This document shows, piece by piece, positions 1 through 11,289 of a DNA stretch of 64,000 bases. The position numbers were made by a program, and so were the translations under genes. Source of the stretch: Cyclina sinensis (Eukaryota > Mollusca > Bivalvia > Venerida > Veneridae); the NCBI GenBank assembly GCA_012932295.1, contig JAAONU010000001.1:51371134-51435133 (forward strand), given 5' to 3'. How positions within the stretch are numbered: the stretch's first letter is position 1; the number at the start of each line of letters is the position of its first letter. Under the pieces are notes generated by a model. The model did not search any database and was not told the DNA's origin. It was given only the letters and a program-made list of their open reading frames with translations.

Positions 1-464
1 AGGGCCAAATTTGACCCCAGGTCAAATGCTAGGTACCATATCTTAAGGCTCAGGGCCTTGTGGTTTCAGACAAGATTTTCAAATTTTTCCCTATATAAGC
101 CTATGTAAAATCAACTGATCCCTGGGTCAGGGTCAAATTTGACCACAGGGGTATATTTTGTAAAAACTTGGTAGAAGTCCAGTAGACATTAAGGCTCAGG
201 GCCTAGTAGTTTCAGACAAGAAGATTTTCAAAGTTTTTCCTTTCATTTGCCATAGCAACCAGAGTTCTTGATGGAATTCAATTCTTTGAACAACTTTGGT
301 AGAGGAATATCCCAGGCATGTTTCATCCAAGTTGGCTTAGCGGTTAAGGAGGAGAAGTTGTTCAAGTCAAATTGTTGATGACGCACACCGCCGGACGCCG
401 GACAATCAATGATCCCAATAACTCACCTTTGAGCACTTTGTGCTCAGGTGAGCTAAAAAACAAT
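1..464 (+). repeat. 3' part of a tandem-core repeat (164-bp family), cut by the window edge
   Basis: The sequence matches the 52.1-53.6 kb array: it has the same phrases (cagggccttgtggtttcagacaag, split across monomers; ccctatataa; ctggtagaggtcc-like). It ends in a strong hairpin at about 421-454, in which CTCACCT..TGAGCAC pairs with GTGCTCA..AGGTGAG, followed by an A-run. The left end lies outside the window. It sits just 3' of the last visible MRE11 exon. I infer a non-autonomous mobile element; family assignment needs a repeat library. Confidence 0.75.
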
Positions 465-1076
465 AAATTTAGCATGATGCAACTAATACCACCCTATGGC
501 CTGAACACAGGAATGTGGAACTTTCATGACTCTAATATCCGTTTCATTTTTCTAGATAATAATGGTTTCAAAAAAATATCTCATCTTTAACAGTTTCTGT
601 CACTTAACATAACATTAACTTTTGTATTGTATTCACAATAATACAGGCATTGAGATTTTGTATCAAGAGGCCTTCTTATCACAAAATACGCCCATCCTAT
701 GGGCATGGCATCAGACTGAGACTGGAAGTTAAGTTTAAACCTATTAAACCCACAGGAATGTACATATTTCAAGTTCTGATGGAAACTCTTCTACTTAGAG
801 AATGGGCAAGACTTATTTGACATATTTAGCACACTTCAATGTCATAACTCTAGACAGCCCAGAGGAATTTGACTCAAAGAACTTGGTTAGATATGCCCAC
901 AAACACTCACCAAGTTGAAGATCTGATGAAAACTTTTTGAGAAAGACAACCTAATGAGGCTGACAACATGCCTTCCTCTCCACCGTGTGTGTTCCCATAC
1001 ATGAATGTCTCAACTTTTGACTGTGTGTTAAAATTGAGAAGAAAAATCTATTGAAGAAAGGAGAAACTCCTCATAC
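465..1076. other. AT-rich stretch downstream of the last visible MRE11 exon
   Basis: No exon was recognised on either strand. Because the MRE11 exon ending near 1081 closes with a good splice donor, this stretch is probably intron, and the final MRE11 exon may lie left of the window. I looked on the minus strand for an acidic MRE11-like C-terminus and did not find one. Confidence 0.4.
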
Positions 1077-4000
1077 TTACATAACATAACTTATGTTTGA
1101 ACCTTTGGCCTTTCCACCTTTTTTTGTTGTGAATGAATTCATAATTGACCTCTGACTGTCTTCAATCACTGGTGCTTTATTTCTTCCTCCTCTGCCACCA
1201 CGAGATCCACGTGCACTCTCACTACTACCTCCCCTTGAACCCCGTCCACCACGTGCCCGAGATCCACGACCCCTCCCACGACCTTTAGATGTTGATGCCT
1301 CACTCTCATCTGAATCATGCCCTTTAATATCATTGTCACTATCCAATGATACATCTTCCTTTGGCCTTTTAACATGGGCACGCTTGATTGCCTCCTGTAT
1401 TTCTTCATCTTCTTCTTTCCGTTTCTGCCTCTGCTCTTTGTACCGCTGTACTTCCTCATCAATCAGGTCTTCATTTGTATGTCTCTTCTTCAAATAGCCC
1501 TGGGGGATATGACATTAAATCTGAATACTCATTTCAAAGAATTTGGGGAAAAATATTCTGTTACAAACATCAGACTCCTTAAAATCATAAAACAGTTTGT
1601 GCAAATGTATTATTAGATCTGTTCAAGTCCCCATGCAGAGCCCAAGCTCAATACAAACAAAAGGTTCTCTATCTGTAACAGCCATTTCCTTATAATCTCT
1701 TAACAACAAACCTGGAATCTTAACAACAAACAGTTTGGTTTTCCTTATGTTTAGACTCAAAACAATGCATTCTGTATTCAAACAAACAAGAAATACTTAA
1801 TAATCTTAAACTACCTAAAATGAAAACTAAAAATAAAATTTGGCTAAAACCTGTGTTTTCTCAAGCTGGTAGGAGACAAGTTCAGTTATAGCATCTTTCT
1901 CTTCTTTGTCAACAAACTCTTTCACAGCATCTCCTATTCCTTTCTCTGTTAACACCTGCAGCTTTAACTTCTGTTTAAGATAGCAAAAAGACATGTCAAA
2001 TAAATTGTTCCATGAATAATTTACTCAGTGTACTTCAACATACATTCTTGGCTAGACTACATTCATTTCTGCTTGTATCTACGAGTCTAAATGATTACTT
2101 TTATTTTACCAGATCTTGTGTCAAAAAGAGGAAATTTGGAGTCAAAGTTACATCTGTGTACAGGATTCAAGATACTCTCCAATTCAATTCACTGTATCTT
2201 TTAAAAATAATAACTGCATTTTATCTTGAGAAAACTTCAAATCTACTGTAAAGTCTTTTGAACATAATTTGTATGATGTTAATGTATTCTACAATTGCTT
2301 ACATCATCAGCTTGGCTGAAGTATTCCTTGACCATATCTTCAACTCTTGCTTTATCTGTCTCCTGTACTTCTATATCATCCAAGTCTTTAAGATCTGAAA
2401 CAGCAAATGAAATCAAACAAGCTCGTCAGTGTATAGTTGTTAAAACACAGCAATTTCCGTGACAAGTCTCTTGTGGACTGATTTCACTTCCATTCAGTGT
2501 AAAAGCCGTATATATTTCATTTCTTATACTCCAACTACAAACTGGTAGGATGAGGGGCTACAGTGGAATCACATTGTCCATCAGATTGTCGGTAGGTCAG
2601 GCATGATGTCTGTTTGTCCGTCCCAAAACTTGTCCAGGCTCTAACTTCACTATAGACTGCATGATTTTCAAATAACTTAACAAAAAGTATTTATATAACA
2701 AACTTTACTTCTATTCAAAAGGTCAAGGTCATACTCAGAGGTCATATGTCAAGAATGAGTCCTGCTTTGATTTTCCAGGCTCTAACTTCTCCATGGATTG
2801 AAGGATACTCAAATAACATAACAAAAATATTTTTCTTGATGAGATTGTGTGTCACACCAAAAACTCAGATTGCTACCTGGAAGGTAAAGGTCATACTTAC
2901 ACGTCAAAGGTAGAAACTGAGTGCTGCTTTGTTTATCTGGGCTTAAACTTCACCAAACATTGCAGGATTGGCAAATATCTTAGCACCAATGTTATCCAAA
3001 TAGAGACAGTGTGTTGCATACAACTACCAGGTGTCTATCTCAAATGTCAAGGTCACACTAATTGGTTGTCCATTTTTAATATATGGCATGTAAGTCAGTC
3101 ATGCATGAAGGGATTTTGAAATAAGTTGGCAAAAATGTTGACCTCATCACAGCCAAATCAGCCATATCACCTAATTTTTACAATTCAGTCTTTTATTATC
3201 AAACTCCCAGCAAACAATAAATTGCAGATTTACAATAACAACAGAATTAACATTTCTTAACAGCAGTGTAATGGAGGGATTTCACTGGATTGAAAATCTT
3301 CAGAGTATTAAAGTATGTTTTACTGACATTTTTGTGATCCACTATTCAGCTTTAATATCATATTTTCCCCTTTTGCCTCTGACAAGGCCTCAAACTGGCC
3401 ATCCTTCAGCTTTTTAACAACCTGATGCCCCCTAATACTAAGCCATTTTCTTTAATGTTACTCAATTTAACAAAGGGAAAGAGTCTTTCTTTTTATCAGG
3501 TATTAATTCAAATTCAGTACACAAAGAAAAAGTTTTGCATATGCCACACACTTAAAATAAGCTACTAGAATGTTTAAGGTCCAGCTTTTCAGTCAATCAA
3601 ATCAAAGCTTTCTAACATACCTTCACTGACATCTTCTTTCTTTGTTGCTACAGCTTTCTTCCTCATAAAGTATATCATATCTTTGGGGTTAGCTACTCTA
3701 TCAACAAATTTCTGACCAAACCTGCAAAACAAAATCAGTTTATTGCACTGTTTGTCTCTCACCACTCGAGTTCACCCTAAATGTTGATGACATGCAAAAC
3801 TAGGCTTGGCACTTCTGACTTCTCAGAAGTCTGTCTGAAATCCACCAGATGGTATAAGAGAAATAGCACATACTCTGAAAAGCTGAATACATAAACTATA
3901 ACAACTCCACTTACAATCAACCATAAAATGTTGAAGTATTAAAACTAAGCTTGGCACTATTCACTTTGTGAAATTTGGCTGAATTCTGCAAAATGGTTAG

Positions 4001-6616
4001 CAGCCAAACATCCAATGCAAACTGAACACATTAGAAATGTTTTGCAGCAAGAATTGACACTTCCTGCTTAAAACTCACAAAACAGAATAGCTAAAAAATC
4101 ATTAAGGTAATAATTTGGTTCAAAATCCTAGCTTTAAGCAAGAAAATCTGCTCCGGTTAGAGAGGAGTTGGTGGTCACAAAAATTTGCTATATGGTATAT
4201 AGTGAAAACAAATCAATCAAGGCCAATGCAGTACTTTAAAATTTGAAGTAGCAGTTGCTTCACAAATCCTTCCATTTCTAAATCTACACATTAAGGTTGT
4301 TCATCTGCCTTCCGGAAGTTTATTTCATAGCAAACACTGCCATTGGTTTAAGAGGAGTTGCGTTCACAAGATTTCGGGACGTAGGTTTAAAGTTCTTTAC
4401 GTACGACAGAGTACGGAATGAAACTGACGTGGCAACCATATGCACCCCATGTGGGTGGCATAATATGGCCCTTTGGCAAATTTTTTCACAGATCACAATG
4501 TCACAATTTACATTACATTACAATTTACAGCCTAGGAACACTTGTTCAGAATCATTTTTCTACTCAAGCCAGCAATTTCTAGGAGAACATTTTTTTTTAA
4601 AGTTTCCCATAGAGTCAAAGCTTGAAAATAAGCACCATTCCCTAGTGGCCATGGATCAGGGAACAATATAAATTTCACAACTTATACAGAGGGTCGAACA
4701 AGGAAAATTTATTCCAAATAATTTTCACATCAAGTCTGCAGTTTCAAATGAAATAATTCTGACCCAATGTCCCTGCTCCTAAAATATAAAAAGACTCATT
4801 TTTACTCTTGATTGTTAGAAGAAAAATACCATACATACTACACATTCTGTGCCTTTCCCCCATCATTTTTGGACCAGGAAATTCATGTCAAATTGTTAAT
4901 TTCTAGATTTTTTCTGCTGTTAATAAGAAATTAAGAACATGCTCTAGAATAATTTGTAGACAAACATGAAGTATAAGAAACTATCATTATCTTGACAAAA
5001 ATGTTTTGGTTTAAGCCCAGTATTTTTACGGCTTGCTTTGTGAATTTTTTCTGTCTGGCTGGAAAAAAACAAGATACTTTTTAAGATTGGGAATATGATG
5101 CAATATTTGCTATAAAATTTGCTGAAAAAAAATCCCTGAATATTTCATCCACAGCAGCAAGATTTCTACTGAAATTTATGGACTTGATGAGAAAACTGTA
5201 TCTGTAAAAATATATATTCATAAGCTTACCTATGTTGACTGAAAGGCTCAAACCCACCACTATAGTCCACTCGGATCCTTATCAAAGGCTTATCAGGTTG
5301 CTTCCTGTTCCCTGTGTGCTCCCTTGCTAGAAAATCCATGGTAATAAAAATCAAGAATGAAAAAACTACCAAAATAATTTTATAATGTAAATTAAACACT
5401 TCTCTTTAAAATATTCTGTAAAAGAAAAAGTTCACCCTAACTTGAAGAACACAGTGCAAGTAAGAAAATATATTTGTCAGTGTACATCTAATTAAAACAC
5501 CTATTTAGCACCATTGTTACTTCATTAAAAAATAATGTATGAAAAAACTTACTTACATCTACGCTACAGAATAATTTATATAGATTCACCTGCTTTTTCC
5601 AGAAGTGCTTCTACCTTTTCTTGACAATATGCCTCCATCTTTTTGGTGATGTCATGGTCATATGGATCTAGACTGGTTTCACTAAGGATAATATCCTCCA
5701 TGTAAAACTGCCGCACAGTCTCAAGTCTGATTTTTTGTATTCTGAAATCCTTTTCTTTGATCTGAAGCAGACCACAGTATTTTGGTGCAGTCTCACCTTC
5801 ACTTAAAGATGTGGCTACACTACTTCCTGGTTGTGTCACATAGAAATTTTGCAGTCCATTCCATTCAGCATCTATTCTACATTCATGTTCGTGTCCCCAA
5901 AGAATTAAGTCAAGAAAGTCGTCAAGAAATTGTTCTGGTACATAATTTGTTTGTCCATGTTTTGATCTGTTTTGGTGTATCACAAACAAGTTAAACCACT
6001 TGTCTGTATCTTCTTTTGGACGCAGCATTGTTACATTTTTATGCACGAACATCCTGTGCATCCTTTCATCTCTTATTGCACCAAGTCCATATAAGGCAAG
6101 TTTAGTTTCTCCTTTCTTTAACAACAATGGGCTTATTTCAAATTTGTCAAGAGAAGATGTTTTACCAAAATAATTCACATATCCTGCACTATGTAAGAGA
6201 TCAAGGGAACAAAGATTACCTTGACCTGTAGGGTCATCATGATTACCATGTATAGAAAATACTGGAATGGATATGTTCAAATTGGGATCCTCATAATTCA
6301 GTCCTGGAAACTGACACTGCTCAAAATTTTTAGACTGGTCACTTAGAAATTCAAACTGAACTGGTTTATCTCCTAAACAGTAATTTCTAAGTAATGCTAA
6401 AGAACCATGTAAGATTTTTCTGGAAGGTTTGTTTTCATGATAAAGATCTCCCCCAAGAAGCACAAAGTCAACATCATGTTTCCTTGCATTTTCAAGTATT
6501 TCTTCAAAAGTAACAAGTGAGTCATTTCCACGGACTGGATCTTTTTCTGCATAACCAAGGTGATTGTCTGTCGCAATGAGAATCTTAAATATGTTTTCTT
6601 CTTCTTCCTCTGCCAT
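1077..6616 (-). CDS. MRE11: MRE11 double-strand break repair nuclease (six coding exons, C-terminus probably incomplete)
   Basis: MRE11 is the nuclease of the MRE11-RAD50-NBS1 complex, which senses and resects DNA double-strand breaks in the nucleus and signals to ATM. Coding exons on the minus strand: 6616-5590, 5326-5230, 3721-3621, 2394-2303, 1970-1851 and 1499-1077. All junctions have GT/AG and keep frame, giving about 619 residues. The first exon holds the metallophosphoesterase motifs: D17-N-H19, G56-D57-L-Y-H60, G124-N-H-D127, H214 in [10 protein letters not shown], and G-H242-E-H244. Later exons carry the capping domain ([20 protein letters not shown]), the RAD50-binding helical part ([11 protein letters not shown]) and an RG-rich GAR tail. 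I chose ATG 6616 because a TTTTTTTATAG acceptor lies one base upstream; the longer upstream frame is intronic. The last exon reaches TAA at 1077-1079, but a consensus donor GTAAGTATG begins at 1080, so one more exon is likely outside the window. Confidence 0.95.
2580..3140 (-). repeat. Diverged tandem repeat (about 162-bp period) in an MRE11 intron
   Basis: Three to four degenerate copies carry the phrase ggtcaaggtcat/aaggtcatac at about 2721, 2882 and 3045, each preceded by ccaggctctaacttc-like sequence. Gtccgtcc near 2615 would be GGACGGAC on the minus strand, matching the GGAC-rich tails of other elements here, so I place the element on the minus strand. It lies wholly within the intron between the 3721-3621 and 2394-2303 exons. 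Confidence 0.6.
4140..4790 (+). repeat. Composite repeat fragment in an MRE11 intron
   Basis: Positions 4285-4475 match the 55.5-55.85 kb family (ctacacattaaggttgttcat; aagaggagttgcgttcacaa; cgggacgta) and end in a short hairpin, atgcaccccatgtgggtggcat. Positions 4475-4790 resemble the 25.8-26.3 kb repeat (ttttttcacagatcacaat; agcaatttctaggag). It therefore looks like two repeat fragments joined or nested. Confidence 0.6.
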
Positions 6617-7080
6617 TCTATAAAAAAATACATATATAAAGTGATTATGAAGAAATTTTGACAAAAGGAAAAATGCCCCTAGTCCCAAAATTCAATGGGA
6701 AATTTACAATTTCAACGGGCACTTTAACTGACCTAAAGACACATATACACATAAACATTTTCAACTGTTAGCATTTTACAAGTCTGTGAAGTACAGTGTA
6801 GAGGGCTTTTACTTCTGCCCTTGCATAAACATTTGGTAACAACAGTCTGTTTTTTTTTCTTCGCAGGTGGGTAACACAGTGTTGAGTGCAATGCCTCCTT
6901 TATGTACGACTAAGTACACATGTACCGTGTTGCAATAGAAATGCATTGCAACTACCCCAGGGCAGGGGTTCAATTTCTGTGCTTAACTTTATTATATAAG
7001 CAAAATGCCTTCCTATTGTGAGAAACATAAAATTACAGGAAATGAGGTAACCATCATTTAGTGACATCATGGCAAAATAC
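6617..7080. other. MRE11 first-intron or upstream sequence
   Basis: The base pattern just upstream of ATG 6616 is a polypyrimidine tract ending in TATAG, so this is probably an intron separating a non-coding 5' exon from the first coding exon. I could not place the 5' exon. No other feature was recognised. Confidence 0.4.
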
Positions 7081-7129
7081 GACATCGTCTGGACAGTTGT
7101 AATTCAAATAAGAAAAGGAATTTTATAAG

Positions 7130-8300
7130 AAAGTGATTTACAGTTTTTAATGGCATGATGTCTCTTGAAAGAAAAGAAGTCGGGGCAGTTACAAATGTAT
7201 AAAAAATTTTAACTGACTTACGAAAAGCGCCTACACAAATGCTGAAGTTAATGAAACATAGTGAATGTACAAAAAGTGTATCAAGATCACTTGTGTTTAA
7301 ATGGCATAAACGTTTTAATGAAGGAAGAATTACACTTGAAGACAATGCAGGGCGTGGCAGGAACCACATTGTTAATCACCCATCATCAGTAAGATAAAGG
7401 ACATCATCAATGCAGACAGGCATCTGACAGTTCATATTATTGCAGAGATGTCAGGATTCAGCCATGGAACTATTCATATAGTTCTTACACATGTTTTAGT
7501 TCTTACACATGATTTGAAAATGACCACAGTATGTGCTCAATGGGTACCATGTCTTCTTTGCAGTTTTGAGAAAGAGAGGAGGGTTGCAGATTCAAAGTAA
7601 TTCCTGTGGCAGTTTAAAAAAAAGCTGGGACATTTTCCCAGATAAAATTATCAAAACAGATGAGACAAGGTTATGAGTTTTTCACCCTGAAACTAAACAG
7701 CAATCAGCAGTGTGGAAAAGGGCTTGCTCTCCACCACCAGTGAAGGTTCATATCAGCAGAAGTGGAGAAAACATATTTATCATGTCTACAGACAGGCAAG
7801 GGATGTTGTTGTGTCATGCTGTTCCAAAAGCCAAAACAGTCAACTCATACTATTCAAAGGTAAATTGCAAATAAATGGATAAATAAATAAAATAATCATT
7901 GTAAATTTACTGCTAGAATATTTAGTAACAGATTTTTTGTTTTACAGGTGGTCTGTCGGGTTTAACATAGGCTCTTCTTTTGAGCCTTCTGTCAAACTGG
8001 AAGATTGTATACTGCACTATGATAACGCCCCATCACACATACTAGAATACACACTGAGAGAACTTGCTATTATTGGTGTTGAGTGTTTGAAACATTGATC
8101 CAGCGCCTATGGACTTTGCAATATTTCCAAAAATTATGTCTCGATTGAGAGGACGGCATTTCTGCTCAGTTGAAGAGTTAAAACAAGCAACTGCTGAAAT
8201 TATCACCCAACATGACAGTAACTGGTACAGGGGTATATCTGACCCGGCATGAAAGATATGTCTTCTACAAAGGGGATTACTTTGAAAAGAAGTAAACTTC
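7130..8300 (+). pseudogene. Decayed mariner-family transposase
   Basis: Conceptual translation across several frameshifts and stops gives a recognisable Tc1/mariner transposase. The helix-turn-helix end includes VFKWHKRFNEG (about 7285-7320). The catalytic core shows TDET (about 7660), LHYDNAPSH (about 8012-8037) and APMDFAIFPKIMSRLRG (about 8105-8155), then VEELKQATAEII and GDYFEKK near the C-terminus. The three catalytic aspartates of a DD34D mariner are visible, but the frame is broken repeatedly, so it cannot be active as it stands. I could not define terminal inverted repeats or the TA duplication with confidence. It lies between the divergent MRE11 and CFAP96 genes and is a host-genome fossil, not a host gene. 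Confidence 0.85.
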
Positions 8301-8339
8301 ATATAGAGCAGGCGCGCTGAATCAAGCAATGTTGTGATG

Positions 8340-9480
8340 TCACCGTCACTGCAGACCTGCCCCAGGAAGGTTTCACATGACGTTTTTAAACTTTTATAAA
8401 AAATTATTGGTAAAAGATTATAAGAATCTTACACTGGCTGCCAGTACAGACAGGAATATCTGGCTCGAGGGTAACTGTTTAAAGTGGTAACGAGGCTCTG
8501 CCTCTGCACGTGACTTATCGTACAGGGGGAGGGGGGGGGTGTAAGATGAGTTTATCTAGCATCGGTGTAAACAGTATAAAATCATGTCTGATATGCAAAA
8601 AAAGTGATGAAATTTTCACAGTATATTAGAAAATATTTGTTTATTCTGACAATGATTATTTAATTGCAACTGTATTTGTCAATAAGAGTCCATTAGAAAA
8701 GTCTACGTATTTTTTGGACAACCCTCGTAGTTTGTTCCATTTGTTTAAAACTTTCTCTGGAATTTTTTCTAGGCATAGGTTTTCACAAGACTTTTCATTA
8801 GGTACAGGCACTTCTTTAATATTACATAGTTTTCTGGCTTTCAATCAAATCACATTACATATGTTTTCCTCAATTACAGTTATTGGGTTTATTAATGTAT
8901 TGTTGTTACTTTCATCTTTTTTGTGAAACCGCTCAATGTAAGCTGTTTATCTTTTTTTTAAATTTCTTTTTGGGTGGAATTTTTTATGAATGGTAATATG
9001 AAAGTGGAAACAGGAAATTGCTGCCGCTGATAAAGTACATATCACATTTAGTTCCGTATCGCACAATACTATGGTGTTATGATAAATGGTCCGAATGTAC
9101 TATTTACATGTAATACATTTTCGTGATTTCATGCAGCTTCTGAAAATGTTTGTTAAAAATTTGCCATGGGACATTTGTGTATTTGATGGGATTTTTTTTA
9201 AGTCTATGCATGTATTGCGCACTGAGCATGACCTTCCCAATCACTGAATATATAAATCTTGAAATTTGTATATAGAGAGTGAGAGTTAGAGAAAGAAAAA
9301 GAGCAAGAGTCCCATTAAGACATATAATGAAAATAATCCCTTACCCCTACAGCAAAGTTTTTTCATGACTCAAACTAAGTTTCAAAATTTATAGTCACCC
9401 AAAGAACAATGGTTTCTTATTATATTAAAATCTGAGGAGTATTTTTAATTTTCTCATATCTTCTATACTACTAAAAACAT
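8340..9480. other. Intergenic AT-rich DNA without recognised features
   Basis: It contains a G-run (about 8525-8538) and simple AT-rich sequence. Short open frames here have no recognisable domains, and I see no splice-supported exon. Confidence 0.4.
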
Positions 9481-9715
9481 GAGGGCCATAGATTGCTCAC
9501 CTGAGCACTTTGGCTGTGAGCCCGCTTTTGAGCGAAGCAATATTACAGTTTCTGATTTGAAGATTTCAAAATATCTTATATTCTACACAAAACAGGACCC
9601 ATGCAGTTGGGCCAATTTTGACTCCAGGGACATAATCTGAACTAGCAGTTTGTGAGAAGATGTCATTTGAAGCAAAATGCAACAGAGCAGATGGTTAATA
9701 ATTTTAGAATAAGGC
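9480..9715 (+). repeat. Repeat element head of the gctcacctgagc type
   Basis: It begins with gagggccatagattgctcacctgagc (in two short pieces: a decayed gggccat palindrome and gctcacctgagcacttt). This is the same head as at 43044, 46196 and 60548. It continues with phrases also found in the 164-bp family (ttttgactccaggg; aagatgtcatttgaa). The tail is not visible, so this is a fragment. Confidence 0.6.
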
Positions 9716-9739
9716 AATAAAATGAGCAATTCTGTTAAG

Positions 9740-9966
9740 TTTCCTGCTCCAATTTCAACTTACTACTGCCAACAGTCAATACTGACTATACTAGGCAGGC
9801 TAGTTCTTGCTACTTATATGATGACTGGTTCCTGGGTTCATACCAGTACTTGTGCCAAAAGTGAGGAATATGGAATGTCACTGGAGACTCTCACCTCTAG
9901 TGGGATTCAAACCAGCAACCTCTGTATCGGGAGTCCAGCGCTCTAACCCCTCAATCACCGCTCCTC
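9740..9966 (-). mobile_element. tRNA-derived SINE (minus strand)
   Basis: On the minus strand the head reads like a tRNA gene. An A-box-like GTGATTGAGGGGTTAGAGCG lies at 9958-9939 and a B-box GGTTTGAATCCC at 9913-9902. A non-tRNA body follows toward 9740. No CCA-compatible acceptor stem is seen, so I call it a SINE and not a tRNA gene. The body end is uncertain. Confidence 0.6.
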
Positions 9967-10975
9967 CTAGTCACAATATTTTGACTGCAAGACTGACAGA
10001 TTTACAAACTTATATTACATAGATGTTGGTCTCAACCAGTTAGATTCAAAACTGTGTTGGAAATCGAGGTTTAAAAATATAACCGATTGATAAACTGCCG
10101 TCAGGTAGAGTTTTAGCGGTGTCCAAAAAAAACATGTTGACATGTGTAGAGTTTATAAGTGTAATGCATAAAAAACATTAAATTTTCTCATCTATTTTGT
10201 CTTATATTGCTTCAGTTTTGAATAAGCTTTACAGGTATGTATTTTTTTTTCAAGAAATATTGAGTGTAAATATACATTTGAAGCTGTCAAAGTTAGCAAA
10301 GAGATTCTGGTCGCTGGCATATACAGATAGAAGTAAAACTTTCCGCATTGTTTTGAATCCTAAGTGGGTTGTGCAAGAAGGGCGACCATCGTCTATATAA
10401 TAAATAGCCCGGGCGCACAATTTGTTGGGCTACACTCCTCCTGGAAAATGGCTCAACCGTTTGTGTTGTCATTTGAAGCCAAATGTTCACAGAAGTTTTT
10501 ATACCTCTGGCAGCCAGTTTGTGCAAATGAGGGGAACCATTTGAGTAAATTTTTTATATGGCTATATGAGGAATACAAGCCATCTGACAGGCTACAATTT
10601 TACTCTTATGAACTGACCCAGAAGAGCACAGAGGGTTTGTTCTATTATAAACCACATGCATAGGAGACTGAAGTGTAACAAAAACCGTGGGACAGCTTTA
10701 CACCTTGACAAATACACACAATCATAAGTTATTAAGTAAGCACTAGGTAGCAAGAGGGACGTCAGTAAAATGGGCGAAAATTTAACAATAAATATTGCCT
10801 AAATATCATCAGAAAGTTAAAGCAATTCTGGATGAGTATTCGAGGATAACCAGTGTCAGTTTGATTCATACGCAATTAAAAAGTCAAAGTAAAAATACAT
10901 CGTACATCAGCTGCCAATCAAAACTTGAGGACAATGTACTGAACCCTCCCTAAAGTGAAGTAGAAGTATGTCACA
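9967..10975. other. Intergenic region upstream of the CFAP96/MRE11 promoter patch
   Basis: Open frames on both strands between 10197 and 10663 have no recognised domain and no clear splice context. I see no RNA gene or definite repeat here. Confidence 0.35.
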
Positions 10976-10977
10976 TC

Positions 10978-11120
10978 AACGAGGTGAAATAAATCTCGCG
11001 GGAAATTGTTCATTCGGTCGCAATCTGTCATCGTCCGCAAAGTGCAACTTCCGTTTCCGCTTGGTATTGGAAATCACCATAGCGATTGTTTCAACAATAC
11101 CGGAAAGTGGTTAAGATTTC
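10978..11120. promoter_or_regulatory. Candidate shared promoter patch with an E2F-type site
   Basis: This short GC-richer, CpG-containing patch lies about 170-310 bp upstream of the CFAP96 ATG. It contains GCGGGAAA at 10998-11005 (TTTCCCGC on the minus strand), the E2F consensus, and two TTCCG-like motifs. MRE11 is transcribed away from here, so the patch could serve both genes. Its use by MRE11 is inference, since the MRE11 5' exon was not located. Confidence 0.4.
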
Positions 11121-11289
11121 AGAAAATTAAATAGTATTCAACAAAATCAAATCAAATGTAGCCAACTAGGATCCAGGCGAGTATAAAGACAGATCGGTTG
11201 GGGTACACACATCAAATGGTTACGTTGCTAAAAGGAATAACAGACTTTTGATTTAGAAATTAGAGTCCTTGCAAACATAAACAACAGAA

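Noticed and set aside
4297..4671. 124-codon open frame in an MRE11 intron
   Set aside because: It spans the junction of two repeat fragments also found elsewhere in the window, so it is repeat-derived.
6617..6688. N-terminal extension of MRE11 upstream of ATG 6616
   Set aside because: The in-frame extension is hydrophobic and includes a polypyrimidine tract and AG acceptor; MRE11 proteins begin close to the DNHLG motif.
10364..10663. 99-codon open frame upstream of CFAP96
   Set aside because: No recognised domain, no splice context, and overlapping open frames on the other strand; probably chance.
11085..11225. RFX X-box upstream of the ciliary gene CFAP96
   Set aside because: ATCACCATAGCGAT (about 11074-11087) and GGTTACGTTGCT (about 11217-11230) each match only half of the X-box or have the halves in the wrong order.
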